A DNA stretch of 64,000 bases from Sporolactobacillus sp. Y61 (GCF_040529185.1 NZ_CP159510.1:992001-1056000), one strand, 5' to 3'; counted from the first letter of the stretch, positions 22,771 to 31,872 are shown. Program-made: numbers and translations. Notes: generated from the sequence alone by a model not told the origin.

Positions 22771-23851
22771 CGGCTGAAAAAATCTGGGAGCGGCTGAAAA
22801 AAGTGGGGACCCGGCTGAAAAGGAGGACCACCCGGCTGAATAAAGTTGAGGACCGGCTGAATTCCGGCCCGCTGGCTGAAAAAATTCGGGAGCGGCTGAA
22901 AAAAGTGGGGATCTGGCTGAAAAAGAGGACCACCCGGCTGAATAATGATGAGCCCCGGCTGAATTCCGATCCGCCGGCTGAAAAAATTCGGGAGCGGCTG
23001 AAAAAAGTGGGGATCTGGCTGAAAAGTGGGACCACCCGGCTGAATTCCGGCTCGCCGGCTGAAAAAATTCGGGAGCGGCTGAAAAAAGTGGAAACTCGGC
23101 TGAAAAGGAGGACCACCCGGCTGAAAAGTGCCGGGACCCGGCTGAATTCCTGTTTGGCGGCTGAATAAATCCAGGAGCGGCTGAAAATAGTGGGGATCTG
23201 GCTGAAAAGTGGGACCACCCGGCTGAAAAGTGCCGGGACCCGGCTGAATTCCGGCCCGCCGGCTGAAAAAATTCGGGAGCGGCTGAAAAAAGTGGGGATC
23301 TGGTTGAAAAGTGGGACCACCCGGCTGAATAATGATGAGCCCCGGCTGAATTCCTGTTTGGCGGCTGAAAAAATTCGGGAGCGGCTGAAAAAAGTGGGGA
23401 TCTGGCTGAAAAGTGGGACCACCCGGCTGAAAAGTGCCGGGACCCGGCTGAATTCCGGCCCGCCGCCTGAAAAAATCCAGGAGCGGCTGAAAAGGAGGAC
23501 CACCCGGCTGAAATAAGTTGAGACCCGGCTGAATTCCGACTCGCCGGCTGAAAAAATTCGGGAGCGGCTGAAAAAAGTGGAAACCTGGCTGAAAAGGAGG
23601 ACCACCCGGCTGAAATAAGTTGAGATCCGGCTGAATTCCGGCCCGCCGGCTGAAAAAATTCGGGAGCGGCTGAAAAAAGTGGGGATCTGGCTGAAAAGGA
23701 GGACCACCCGGCTGAATAATGATGAGCCCCGGCTGAATTCCGGCCCGCCGGCTGAAAAAATTCGGGAGCGGCTGAAAAAAGTGGGGATCTGGCTGAAAAG
23801 TGGGTCAACCCGGCTGAAAAGGAGGACCGCCCGGCTGAATTCCGGCCCGCC
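22771..23851 (+). repeat. Tandem array B: about 53 units of ~20.4 bp with a 102-bp higher-order period
   Basis: Each unit opens with CGGCTGAA (sometimes GGCTGAA) and continues with one of about five endings: TTCCGGCCCGC, AAAAATTCGGGAG, AAAAAGTGGGGATCT, AAGTGGGACCACC, or TAATGATGAGCCC and variants. These types recur in fixed order. The TTCC-type unit starts at 22854, 22956, 23037, 23139, 23241, 23343, 23445, 23526, 23628, 23730 and 23832. The intervals are therefore 102 bp, except two of 81 bp where one 21-bp unit is missing. Such exact higher-order structure implies duplication of 102-bp blocks by unequal crossover or replication slippage. Both minus-strand and partly plus-strand frames are open, but no start with a ribosome-binding site is seen. 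Confidence 0.93.
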
Positions 23852-24110
23852 AGGCCGTAATCCCGTCCATCAACTGAAAAACCCAGCCCTCGCAGAAAAA
23901 TACCACCCCAGGCCAACATTTTTCCCGGTTGATCCAGATCCACAGCTTTCACGCAAGAATCCAGTCCTGCCAAATGTGAACAAAGGTTGAACTGAAAATA
24001 AAATGAACTTTAAAAATGGGAAAAAGGAAAAGGATTTTGTTCTTTCAGGTCGAATCTTGTAAACAGGATCAAACAGGGTCGAATCTTACCTTATAGAAAG
24101 AGGTGAATGT
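23852..24110 (+). other. Gap between array B and the first NERD gene
   Basis: No gene is seen. The decanucleotide GTCGAATCTT occurs twice (24049 and 24078) just before the NERD ribosome-binding site and recalls the GTCGGTCCGAATC core of array A. No clear promoter is identified. Confidence 0.4.
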
Positions 24111-25076
24111 ATGAAGAAACCGTCTGATGAGTTGCCCTACCACGTTCGCCAGCTTCAGGCACTGGTGGACAGATTCACCGGTCCGGCAAAGAAAAAAGAA
24201 GAATTACAGCAACAATTGAATTACTATCTCACTGGACACAGAGGCGAGAGGGAGGTGGATTACCACCTTAGTTATATGCCTCGCGACGACATAGCAATCA
24301 TTAAGAATCTCAGATTGAATGATGGACTTCATCATTTTGAACTTGACCGGATCGTGATTACACCAGGTACCCTTCTGATGCTGGAAGTGAAGCACATTTC
24401 AGGTATAGTAAAAATTCACTCAAAATTACACCAGATGACACGTAAGACGCCCACTGGGGAGCTGCAACGTTTTTCAGATCCGGTCACTCAGGCTGAACGG
24501 CATTATAAGCAGCTGCAGGAATGGTTCCGTTACCGGAAATGGCCGAGTGTCCCTGTTGAAAAACAAATTATTTTCAGTTCCCCGAATGTGATTCTTGACG
24601 TCGAGGATGCCGATGAAAATTTTTTCAAAAACGCATGTCTCATCGAAAGAGTTCCCCAGAGACTCACTGCCCTGACACAAAAACACCCCCAACAGGTATT
24701 CACCCGATCCCAGATGATACGTATGGAAAAAAATTTAAATGATGCGCATGAAAAACTGGTGCAAAATGTATTTGAAGTCTATCATGTTCTCCCAAATCAG
24801 ATTGTAACAGGTGTCCAGTGTCCCAAGTGTGAAAGATATGGCATGATATGGAAAATGGGACAGTGGCACTGTCCCATATGCCATCATCGGTCAAAAACGG
24901 CGCACGCAGAAGCGCTGAAGCATTACGCTCTGTTATTCAAATCGACAATAACAAATCAGGAATGCCGGGCATTCCTGAGAATAGCATCAGAATCGGTTAC
25001 GAGAAAAATGCTGCAAAAAATGAACTTGCCGGCAACTGGCAGTACGAAAGGGACCCTCTATCATCTCCCGACATGA
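24111..25076 (+). CDS. NERD-domain protein with zinc ribbon and C-terminal winged-helix-like region (copy 1)
   Basis: The 321-residue protein has an N-terminal restriction-endonuclease-like NERD domain. The putative metal-binding residues are Asp79 (FELDRIVIT) and Glu92-x-Lys94 (MLEVKHISG). A zinc ribbon follows with Cys237, Cys240, Cys254 and Cys257. The basic C-terminal part resembles a winged helix. It is a paralogue of the gene at 57.3 kb: identical architecture, with the active-site and zinc residues at nearly the same numbers. NERD domains are predicted nucleases, often in DNA-processing proteins. AGAGGTGA precedes the ATG. The 3' end overlaps thiE, on the other strand, by 16 bp. Confidence 0.8.
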   Translation: MKKPSDELPYHVRQLQALVDRFTGPAKKKEELQQQLNYYLTGHRGEREVDYHLSYMPRDDIAIIKNLRLNDGLHHFELDRIVITPGTLLMLEVKHISGIVKIHSKLHQMTRKTPTGELQRFSDPVTQAERHYKQLQEWFRYRKWPSVPVEKQIIFSSPNVILDVEDADENFFKNACLIERVPQRLTALTQKHPQQVFTRSQMIRMEKNLNDAHEKLVQNVFEVYHVLPNQIVTGVQCPKCERYGMIWKMGQWHCPICHHRSKTAHAEALKHYALLFKSTITNQECRAFLRIASESVTRKMLQKMNLPATGSTKGTLYHLPT

Positions 25077-25702
25077 TTCCATTGATCACGCAGGGCCCTG
25101 GCGGCATTCAGCGTATCATCCTGTGACCAGATTGCCGATATCACAGCCACGCCGTCGATGTCGTTCGGGTCAATCTGGTTGAGCGTTGACCGGTCGATCC
25201 CCCCGATTCCGACAATCGGCAGGCCGACCGCCTGGCGAATGGCATGCAGCACATCGGCCGAGACGCGTGTCGCGTCCGACTTCGAGCGGGTGGGAAACAG
25301 GCTGCCTGCCCCAATATAATCTGCACCGTCCTTCTCTGCCCGGATGGCTTCCGCAACGGTTGAGGCCGAGACGCCGACGATTTTTTCACTGCCGACCAGC
25401 TGCCGGGCCTTGTCCGCCGGCAGGTCCTCCTGCCCGACGTGAACGCCGTCCGCGCCCGCAGCCAGGGCGATGTCCACCCGGTCATTGATAATCAGCGGCA
25501 CATGGTAACGGTCGGCGAGGGCTTTCAGCTTACAGGCCACATCAAACATCGTTCTTGAGGACGTTGTCTTTTCCCGTAACTGGAGCAGGGTAACGCCGCC
25601 GCGCAGCGCCTCCTCGACTTTCTGAAAATATAAATCTGCTGCTTTCGGATCAAACGGCCCGGTTACAAGATACAGGGTATAATCAGGATTTGGCACGGAC
25701 AT
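25061..25702 (-). CDS. thiE: Thiamine-phosphate synthase
   Basis: ThiE joins HMP-pyrophosphate and thiazole phosphate to thiamine phosphate. The 213-residue TIM-barrel protein has LLQLREK, HVGQEDLPADKARQL, GAGSLFPTRSK and GIGGIDRST. The start at 25702 follows AAAGGGGAG by eight bases; the upstream in-frame extension would lie inside thiM. It overlaps the thiM 3' end by 20 bp and is the last gene of the operon. Confidence 0.94.
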   Translation of the reverse strand: MSVPNPDYTLYLVTGPFDPKAADLYFQKVEEALRGGVTLLQLREKTTSSRTMFDVACKLKALADRYHVPLIINDRVDIALAAGADGVHVGQEDLPADKARQLVGSEKIVGVSASTVAEAIRAEKDGADYIGAGSLFPTRSKSDATRVSADVLHAIRQAVGLPIVGIGGIDRSTLNQIDPNDIDGVAVISAIWSQDDTLNAARALRDQWNHVGR

Positions 25703-26504
25703 CTTCAACACTCCCCTTTGAAAAGTCATGTGCATCAAGAGTCGAAAAGGCGTCAAACAGGCGTACTTTAAATGTGCCGATCCCGTCCGCGTCCGCAAGT
25801 AAGGCCTCCGCTTTTTCACCGGACAGCCCCATGGTCATGATCCCACAGACGGCCGCTTCCAGTCGGTCCTCGAGAACCCCGGCAAAGGCGGCGATCAGTG
25901 AGTCGGTCATACAACCGGTGCCGGTCACCGAAGCGAGCCGGGCGACTCCGTTATGCAGGATGAACGTCCGCCTGCCATCAGAGACCGCATCCGCGGCTCC
26001 GGTAATAGCAATCACTGAACCGAGACGCCGCGCGAGGTCACGGGCAATTTTCCCGGCATGATCCATCCTGTCACCGGCATCCACGCCCCGGGTCCGGGCC
26101 TTCATCCCGGCAAGCACCTTTATTTCCGACATATTGCCGCATATGATGTCGGGATGAACAGCATCGAGGATCCTGAACACGGTCTGCCTGCGAAATGGCG
26201 TGGCTCCGGCACCGACCGGATCAAACACGACCGGCACCTGACAACGGTTGGCGGATTGCCCGGCACGTATCATTGCCGTAATGGACATTTCGGTCAGCGT
26301 GCCGATATTCAGCACGAGGGCTGAGGCCTGGGCGGCCATGTCCGCCGTTTCGTCCGGACTGTCTGCCATAACGGGACTCGCGCCGACTGCGAGCGTGGCA
26401 TTGGCACAGTCATTGATCGTTACCGCATTGGTAATGTGGTGAATCAGTGGGCGCTCCTCGCGAATTTTTAAAAAGCCGTGATACAATTTTTCTGCTGAGA
26501 TCAT
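25683..26504 (-). CDS. thiM: Hydroxyethylthiazole kinase
   Basis: ThiM phosphorylates the salvaged thiazole alcohol HET. The 273-residue ribokinase-fold protein has PLIHHITNAVTINDCAN, GASPVMADSPDE, the substrate segment DPVGAGATPFR and the anion-hole VTGTGCMTDSL. It overlaps thiD by 4 bp and thiE by 20 bp. Confidence 0.95.
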   Translation of the reverse strand: MISAEKLYHGFLKIREERPLIHHITNAVTINDCANATLAVGASPVMADSPDETADMAAQASALVLNIGTLTEMSITAMIRAGQSANRCQVPVVFDPVGAGATPFRRQTVFRILDAVHPDIICGNMSEIKVLAGMKARTRGVDAGDRMDHAGKIARDLARRLGSVIAITGAADAVSDGRRTFILHNGVARLASVTGTGCMTDSLIAAFAGVLEDRLEAAVCGIMTMGLSGEKAEALLADADGIGTFKVRLFDAFSTLDAHDFSKGSVEDVRAKS

Positions 26505-27307
26505 TTCTGCAGCACCTCGCTTTCCGGATACCAGCGATAAAAATGATGAGTTGGCCCAAATCCATGGCCGAGCGAGAGGCTATGCTCGATAGCCCCCTGT
26601 ACATAGTCCTTAGCCAGTCCGACAGCCTCTTTCAGCTTTTCGCCGCGCGCGAGGTAAGCGGCGATCGCTGAGGAGAGGGTGCACCCGGTCCCGTGGGTAT
26701 TTTTCGTGTCAATATGCCGGCCTTCAAAGGTGTGAAACTGCCGGCCGTCATAGAAAATATCCACAGGTTCTTTGAGCAGATGTCCGCCCTTCACAAGCAC
26801 ACTTTTTGGTCCCATCTGAAAAATTTCCCGCGCCGCCTCGTGCATGCCGTCTATCGAGTCAATACGCCGGCCGACCAGTTTTGACGCTTCAAAAAGATTC
26901 GGCGTAACAACGGAAGCAAGCGGGAGAAGTCGGTCAGTCAGGGTCTTCCGAGCTTCCGGCTTCAGCAGGTCGTACCCGCTCTTTGAGACCATCACCGGAT
27001 CAAGCACAATCCATCCCGGCTGATAAAAGCTGAGCTTTTCTGCAATCCGGTCAATCGCTCCACTGTTCGAGACCATACCGATTTTTACCGCACCGACCGG
27101 GATATCCTGAAAAACGGCATCCATCTGCTCACCGATTATTTTTGGTGAAAGATCCGCGACATCCCGCACGCCGAGTGTATTCTGTGCCGTCACGCTGACG
27201 ATGGCGCTCATGCCAAAGACGCCGAGTGCGGAAAAGGTTTTCAGGTCGGCCTGAATGCCGGCACCGCCGCCGGAATCCGATCCGGCAATTGTTAAACCTG
27301 TTCTCAT
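26501..27307 (-). CDS. thiD: Hydroxymethylpyrimidine (phosphate) kinase
   Basis: ThiD phosphorylates HMP to HMP-P and HMP-PP. The 268-residue protein has TIAGSDSGGGAGIQADLKTF, DPVMVSKSGYDLL and NTHGTGCTLSSAIAAYLA. It overlaps thiW and thiM by 4 bp on each side, which indicates tight translational coupling. Confidence 0.95.
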   Translation of the reverse strand: MRTGLTIAGSDSGGGAGIQADLKTFSALGVFGMSAIVSVTAQNTLGVRDVADLSPKIIGEQMDAVFQDIPVGAVKIGMVSNSGAIDRIAEKLSFYQPGWIVLDPVMVSKSGYDLLKPEARKTLTDRLLPLASVVTPNLFEASKLVGRRIDSIDGMHEAAREIFQMGPKSVLVKGGHLLKEPVDIFYDGRQFHTFEGRHIDTKNTHGTGCTLSSAIAAYLARGEKLKEAVGLAKDYVQGAIEHSLSLGHGFGPTHHFYRWYPESEVLQK

Positions 27308-27810
27308 TTTCTAGCCCCCTTTAAAAAATGTGACAGACGTGGATTCAAAGCGAAAGTTTTCAACAGGACACAGGCGATGAGACTGCCGCAGGTCGTTGAC
27401 AGAAGAAACGGAATGACGAAAAATCCGGCGGCCAGATCCTGCCCGAGGACGAACCGGGCAATCGGAAAGGAAACCAGGGCGCCGAGGATACCGGTTCCAA
27501 AAATTTCCCCGACGGCAGCGGCGAACGGACTTTTGAGCCAGATGAACATCAGTCCGGCAAGAAGCGCCCCGATCATGCTCCCCGGAAAAGCAAAAATCGA
27601 TCCGGTTCCCAGAAGGTTACGCAGGAGCGAGATGGCAAACGCATTGCCCACGGTATAGAAGGGACCCAGAATCACAGCACCAAGTACGTTAAGAATATGC
27701 TGAACAGGAAAAATACGCGTGACACCGAGCGGGATGTAGAGTATATGACCCGCAAGTGTACCGACTGCGACAAGCAGTGCGGACAGGGTCATCTTGTAAA
27801 GCGGTTTCAT
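27304..27810 (-). CDS. thiW: Energy-coupling factor thiazole transporter component ThiW
   Basis: This 168-residue membrane protein of about five helices is related to ECF transporter S components (GVTRIFPVQHILNVLGAVILGP, FAFPGSMIGALLAGL). ThiW is the proposed thiazole uptake protein and is usually under TPP control. The ATG at 27810 follows GGAGGTGA; earlier in-frame codons would run into the riboswitch. It is the first gene of thiW-thiD-thiM-thiE. Confidence 0.9.
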   Translation of the reverse strand: MKPLYKMTLSALLVAVGTLAGHILYIPLGVTRIFPVQHILNVLGAVILGPFYTVGNAFAISLLRNLLGTGSIFAFPGSMIGALLAGLMFIWLKSPFAAAVGEIFGTGILGALVSFPIARFVLGQDLAAGFFVIPFLLSTTCGSLIACVLLKTFALNPRLSHFLKGARK

Positions 27811-27904
27811 AAAGATCACCTCCAGACAGGCCGCGAAAGCGGGCGGCCATGGAAAAATGAAGCATATTGCAGGCACCGCCAGAGACCACAAAGGACTTTC
27901 TCTA

Positions 27905-27943
27905 AACAAAAAACGCAGCCCAGTTACATCTGGTCTGCGTTTA
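27905..27943 (-). terminator. Terminator of the TPP riboswitch expression platform
   Basis: On the minus strand AAACGCAGACCAG pairs with CTGGGCTGCGTTT (one mismatch), followed by a T-run. It lies between the aptamer and thiW, as expected for transcriptional control. Confidence 0.85.
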
Positions 27944-27955
27944 TCATCTGATTGA

Positions 27956-28048
27956 AGCATACTTCCCTACGCTGGCATCACCCAGATCAGGTTTAAAGGG
28001 TCAAAGACCTAGTGTCTTACTCTCAGCCGGCCGCCGGCTCCCCTAGTA
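27956..28048 (-). ncRNA. TPP riboswitch (THI element)
   Basis: The minus strand has the conserved core: ACTAGGGGAGCC, GGCTGAGAG, GACCCTTTAAACCTGATCTG, GGTGATGCCAGCGTAGGGAAGT. The adjacent downstream terminator completes an OFF-switch when TPP is bound. A possible -10 TATACT lies just upstream (28044-28049). Confidence 0.96.
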
Positions 28049-28113
28049 TAAGCATGAAATTGTTTACATATAAAACCTAACACAGCTCTTCGGTTTGTGC
28101 AATAGCTTCCTGA

Positions 28114-28662
28114 TCACACATGCAGCGTATCGTCACCAGGCTGCCAGTTGGCCGGACACATGCCGCCGGTCTGCAGCGCCTGAAGAACACGCAGCGTTTC
28201 ATCGACACTGCGGCCGATGTTGTTATCATTGACAACCGAGTAGCGCAGGTTGCCGCTGGGGTCAATGATAAACAGACCACGCAGGGCAACGCCTTCCTCT
28301 TCGATCAGAACGCCGTATTTTTCGGCTGCCTCATGGGTATGGTCGGCAGCGAGGCGGAAATTGATCTTACCGATTCCGCCCTCTTTGCGTGAAGTCTTCA
28401 TCCACTGCTGATGGGTATAAATGGTATCGCAGGAGCAGCCGATAATGTCTGCGTTCAGTTTTTTGAAATCTTCATAGCGATCGCTGAACGCTGTAATTTC
28501 TGTCGGGCAGACAAAGGTAAAGTCCATTGGATAGAAAAAGAAAACCGTCCAAACGCCGTTCCTTATATTTTCCTCAAGATCCGCCTTTCCGAATGAACCG
28601 TCCGGATTGACGCAATCCAGTTTGAATTGCGGTGCCTTTGCACTGACTAATCGTTCCGCCAT
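28114..28662 (-). CDS. Typical 2-Cys peroxiredoxin (AhpC/YkuU-like)
   Basis: Peroxiredoxins reduce hydrogen peroxide and organic peroxides. The 182-residue protein has the peroxidatic Cys52 in DFTFVCPTEI and the resolving Cys169 in GGMCPANWQPG, which defines a typical 2-Cys dimer. AGGAGG precedes the start. It resembles B. subtilis YkuU more than AhpC, but the exact subgroup cannot be fixed by eye. No AhpF partner is nearby and no PerR box is evident. Confidence 0.93.
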   Translation of the reverse strand: MAERLVSAKAPQFKLDCVNPDGSFGKADLEENIRNGVWTVFFFYPMDFTFVCPTEITAFSDRYEDFKKLNADIIGCSCDTIYTHQQWMKTSRKEGGIGKINFRLAADHTHEAAEKYGVLIEEEGVALRGLFIIDPSGNLRYSVVNDNNIGRSVDETLRVLQALQTGGMCPANWQPGDDTLHV

Positions 28663-28981
28663 ATGGAAAACCTCCTATATAAGATGCAGGGGTTGTTACA
28701 CTCCCTGTATTCTGTTTTAGCACAAAAAAAAGCAGATGGACAACGATATGAAACCGTTCTGAACTGATTAAATTTTCATTATGTAAGAGATAATTCGGAA
28801 TAAACGATTATCGAAAAAAGTATGGTTATTTTATGGAAACCGCGTTAAAATATTCACAAGGAAAGGTTTATTTTAGATTAAATTTATGTTACAGGAATAT
28901 GACAAGCAGGTGATGGATGCGGACCCCGCCTCCGCCCGAGAAGTGCGGATATCACAGCATACGGGGCAGGTGACAGAAATA
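28663..28981. promoter_or_regulatory. Divergent promoter region between peroxiredoxin and ywzB
   Basis: These 319 bp separate two divergent genes. The left part holds the leader of the peroxiredoxin gene. TAAAAT at 28846-28851 could be the -10 for ywzB. The frame upstream of ywzB is open to 28886 but has no ribosome-binding site there. Confidence 0.35.
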
Positions 28982-29215
28982 ATGAGTCAAGTCGGTTTAC
29001 AGGCGCTGATCAGTCTGTTCGTTCACATCGTTGTCTTCATTTTAACCTGGTGGGCCCTTCAGAGCCTGAAATTTGACCTTTTATTCAGACATCCGAAAAG
29101 TCTGCAGGCACGAATGCTGTATATTCTGCTGGCCCTCGCCGTCAGTTATCCGGTGGCCCGCTTCTTTCTGGACTACGTCAACTGGTCGATGACTTTGCCA
29201 CAGATCTACGGCTAA
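28982..29215 (+). CDS. ywzB: DUF1146 small membrane protein YwzB
   Basis: The 77-residue protein has two hydrophobic helices: SLFVHIVVFILTWWALQSLKF and ARMLYILLALAVSYPVARFFLDY. Length and pattern match YwzB, found between the atp operon and murAA in Bacillus. The ATG at 28982 has a weak AGGTGA upstream. Function is unknown. Confidence 0.85.
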   Translation: MSQVGLQALISLFVHIVVFILTWWALQSLKFDLLFRHPKSLQARMLYILLALAVSYPVARFFLDYVNWSMTLPQIYG

Positions 29216-29318
29216 AAGTGAAACAGATGTTGCAAGAGCGCGAAAAATAACGAAAAGTACCACGTATGCCCTTCTCTCTTGGCAGGCAATACTGAGAACA
29301 GGAGAGGGGCGCAAAACA

Positions 29319-30059
29319 ATGAAGAAAAAAGTCCTGTGTATCATCTTTTTAAGTCTGCTCCTGCCGGCCTTTCCGGCAGGTGCTGAGAGCGTAAAGAAGG
29401 ATATCGATCCGATTGACCGGGTGGCGCTGTTTGCTGAAACACTTGACAGGCAGGCGACGGTAACCGGGTGGAATGTTTATGCCCGCGAGCAGTATGCAGA
29501 CCTGATGACTGAAACGGAATTCGCCCAAAGAATCGAACAAATCAGGGAAAAAGAGCCCGAATACGCGTGGCACATGGAGAAAAAGCAGCACGGCGTGATC
29601 AGCTGGACAGGATCGAAAGAAAAGTCCGGTCTGAAAACCCGTGTGTCTTATATGGCCTGGCCGGCTGGAAAGTTATACAGGATAGGTATTATTTACCAGT
29701 CCGGAGCGGGCGCATTCAGCCGCCCGCAATGGACAGAACAGGAGCGAAACATTCGCGATGATATCACAAAAATTTTCCTTTCGCAAGGGCATATTTTCTC
29801 TTGTGTCAGAGCCTATAGCAATGATAAAATGGAGTCTGGCTTACGCGAGGCCGGAAATGACTTTCTGAGGACTTTTTCCGCCGGCGCGACCGAGGCTTTT
29901 TACGAAAAAACCTTTGTATCAATTTCAGCATATACTAGGGCATGGAACGATAGCATAAATTCTGGAAATAAGAAAATGAACATTCAGGTTGCACTGCGGG
30001 ATGACAGAGACCGGACTGTTATCACCGTCGGCACACCAATCATCACGCAGGAGTACTGA
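29319..30059 (+). CDS. ywmB: YwmB-family secreted protein
   Basis: The 246-residue protein begins with a signal peptide (hydrophobic residues 4-19, probable cleavage after AGA). The body matches the YwmB family by context and by a TATA-box-binding-protein-like alternation of strands; function is unknown. GGAGAGGGG precedes the ATG. It lies between ywzB and murAA as in B. subtilis. Confidence 0.8.
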   Translation: MKKKVLCIIFLSLLLPAFPAGAESVKKDIDPIDRVALFAETLDRQATVTGWNVYAREQYADLMTETEFAQRIEQIREKEPEYAWHMEKKQHGVISWTGSKEKSGLKTRVSYMAWPAGKLYRIGIIYQSGAGAFSRPQWTEQERNIRDDITKIFLSQGHIFSCVRAYSNDKMESGLREAGNDFLRTFSAGATEAFYEKTFVSISAYTRAWNDSINSGNKKMNIQVALRDDRDRTVITVGTPIITQEY

Positions 30060-30138
30060 TGATCAGATTCAGCATTCAACGCGGCACGGTTGTTCCGGAT
30101 GAGCGAAGAGATATAAATGAACGCGGAGGGGAAAAGTT

Positions 30139-31473
30139 TTGGAGAAGATTATTGTTCACGGAGGCAGACGGCTATCCGGATCAGTTGAAATTGAAGGCGC
30201 TAAAAATGCCGTACTCCCGGTTATTGCCGCATCGATGCTGGCGAGTGAGGGAACAAGCAAAATATATAATGTACCGGAACTTGCTGATGTATACACAATT
30301 AATGAAGTTTTACGTTATTTAAACACGTCGGTTAATTATCAGAATAAGACCATCATGGTGAATGCCGCAGCAGAGCCCTATACAGAAGCCCCTTTTGAAT
30401 ATGTTCGGAAAATGCGGGCCTCATTCCTCGTCATGGGGCCGCTTCTGGCGCGGGTCGGGCATGCAAAAATTGCCCTGCCCGGCGGATGCGCGATCGGGTC
30501 CAGGCCGATCGATCAGCACCTGAAAGGCTTTGAAGCCATGGGGGCAAAAGTTCGTATCGGCAACGGCTCCATCGAAGCAGAGGTTGAAGGCAGACTCAGG
30601 GGAACCGTGATTTATCTCGACTTCCCGAGTGTCGGTGCCACGGAAAACATTATCATGGCCGCATCTCTCGCAGAAGGGGAAACCGTGCTTGAAAATGCCG
30701 CCTGTGAGCCGGAAATCGTCAACCTGGCTGAATATCTGAATGCCATGGGTGCCCGTGTCAGCGGGGCCGGAACCGGCAGAATCACAATTCATGGTGTGAA
30801 AAAATTGCATGGCGCGGAACACACGATCCTGCCTGACCGGATCGAAGCCGGCACGTATATGATCGCGGCAGCGATTACCGGCGGCAATGTGCTGATTAAA
30901 GATTCGGATATTAAAGACCTGCGTCCGCTGATTGCCAAACTGCGTGAAGCCGGTGTAGAAGTTAACGAAGAGCCGGAAGGAGTCCGGGTCATTGGTACGG
31001 ACAGTCTGAAGGCCGTTGACATCAAGACCATGCCGCACCCCGGTTTCCCGACCGACCTTCAGCCGCAGTTCATGGCACTGATGCTGAAAGCAAAGGGGAC
31101 ATCCGTAATCACTGAAACTGTCTTTGAAAACCGTTTCATGCATGTCGAAGAATTTCGCCGCATGAATGCCTCGATTAAAATTGACGGACGTTCAGCCGTC
31201 ATCAGCGGGGACTGTGACCTGCAGGGTGCCGAGGTGGCCGCAACAGATCTTCGGGCCGGGGCGGCGCTGGTCATTGCCGGACTGGCTGCCAGTGGCTATA
31301 CCCGGGTTAGAAGATTGCACCACATTGATCGTGGTTATGTGGATCTGACCGGGAAACTTCGGGCGCTTGGCGCAGATATCGAGCGTGTCCGTCTCGGTGA
31401 AGATGGACAGCTGATCCCTGCAACGGCCGAAAGTGAATCACCGCAGCGCAGCGTCAAACCTAAATTTGCCTGA
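30139..31473 (+). CDS. murAA: UDP-N-acetylglucosamine 1-carboxyvinyltransferase, second copy (MurAA position)
   Basis: The reaction is the same as for murZ. The 444-residue protein starts with TTG after GGAGGGG (nine-base spacing), which puts the conserved lysine at Lys22 (EGAKNA) and the catalytic cysteine at Cys117 ([14 protein letters not shown]). It has a charged 20-residue C-terminal tail beyond the usual end. In B. subtilis murAA is the essential copy and lies before spoIID, as here. Confidence 0.95.
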   Translation: MEKIIVHGGRRLSGSVEIEGAKNAVLPVIAASMLASEGTSKIYNVPELADVYTINEVLRYLNTSVNYQNKTIMVNAAAEPYTEAPFEYVRKMRASFLVMGPLLARVGHAKIALPGGCAIGSRPIDQHLKGFEAMGAKVRIGNGSIEAEVEGRLRGTVIYLDFPSVGATENIIMAASLAEGETVLENAACEPEIVNLAEYLNAMGARVSGAGTGRITIHGVKKLHGAEHTILPDRIEAGTYMIAAAITGGNVLIKDSDIKDLRPLIAKLREAGVEVNEEPEGVRVIGTDSLKAVDIKTMPHPGFPTDLQPQFMALMLKAKGTSVITETVFENRFMHVEEFRRMNASIKIDGRSAVISGDCDLQGAEVAATDLRAGAALVIAGLAASGYTRVRRLHHIDRGYVDLTGKLRALGADIERVRLGEDGQLIPATAESESPQRSVKPKFA

Positions 31474-31499
31474 AATCCGGCTCATTAAAAGAACACCCG

Positions 31500-31523
31500 G
31501 GGCGACAGCAATCGCCCTTTTTT
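31500..31523 (+). terminator. Rho-independent terminator of murAA
   Basis: GGGCGA/TCGCCC with loop CAGCAA is followed by six T. Confidence 0.85.
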
Positions 31524-31568
31524 CATGTTTTAATTTGCTGAAAGATCAGTGAGGCTACATTATTTATT

Positions 31569-31592
31569 TCGGCCATCATGGCCGATTTTTTT
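31569..31592 (+). terminator. Second terminator after murAA
   Basis: TCGGCC/GGCCGA with loop ATCAT is followed by seven T. Two tandem terminators isolate murAA from the sporulation gene downstream. Confidence 0.85.
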
Positions 31593-31640
31593 ATACCCTT
31601 CTCCGGAAGAAGCGGAAATTCCTTCCTGTCCCGCGAAAAA

Positions 31641-31669
31641 AAGCATAACCTGATAAAACGGAACATATC
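31641..31669 (+). promoter_or_regulatory. Probable sigma-E promoter of spoIID
   Basis: GCATAAC, a 14-bp spacer and CATATCAT resemble the sigma-E consensus (ATA at -35, CATACAnT at -10). spoIID is sigma-E controlled in B. subtilis. It lies about 200 bp upstream of the gene. Confidence 0.6.
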
Positions 31670-31695
31670 ATGAACGCGGAACGTCAGGAGGCGGA

Positions 31696-31809
31696 ATGGG
31701 CGGGTTGAAAAAAACCACTGCGCTCAATGAGGATTGTATGTCATTTGAATTTTTTTATACCCTTTTCATGACAGACCGGCGGGTTCTGTCTTCCGGTAAA
31801 CAGGCATAG
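31696..31809 (+). CDS. Possible 37-residue small ORF in the spoIID leader
   Basis: AGGAGG lies six bases before an ATG that opens 37 codons, beginning MGGLKKTTALNEDC. It sits just after the probable sigma-E promoter and before spoIID. No family is recognised; it could be a leader peptide, a small sporulation protein or chance. Confidence 0.3.
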   Translation: MGGLKKTTALNEDCMSFEFFYTLFMTDRRVLSSGKQA

Positions 31810-31872
31810 GATATCTAAAGAAAAGCTGGTGTTTCTTACAGCGGAACAAAATCCGACCACCGGAGGAGACCC

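Noticed and set aside
22546-23973. Long minus-strand frame (475 codons) through array B, rich in FSA/RNSAG repeats
   Set aside because: A second minus-strand frame is also open for over 1.1 kb, no start with a ribosome-binding site is seen, and the frame runs antisense through atpC. Openness follows from the unit composition and the 102-bp period being a multiple of three. Not wholly excluded.
22764-23990. Plus-strand heptad-like frames (RLKKVG, TTRLN) in array B
   Set aside because: They are interrupted by several in-frame stops and lack ribosome-binding sites.
28886-28981. N-terminal extension of YwzB
   Set aside because: No ribosome-binding site at 28886 and the extension exceeds the family length.
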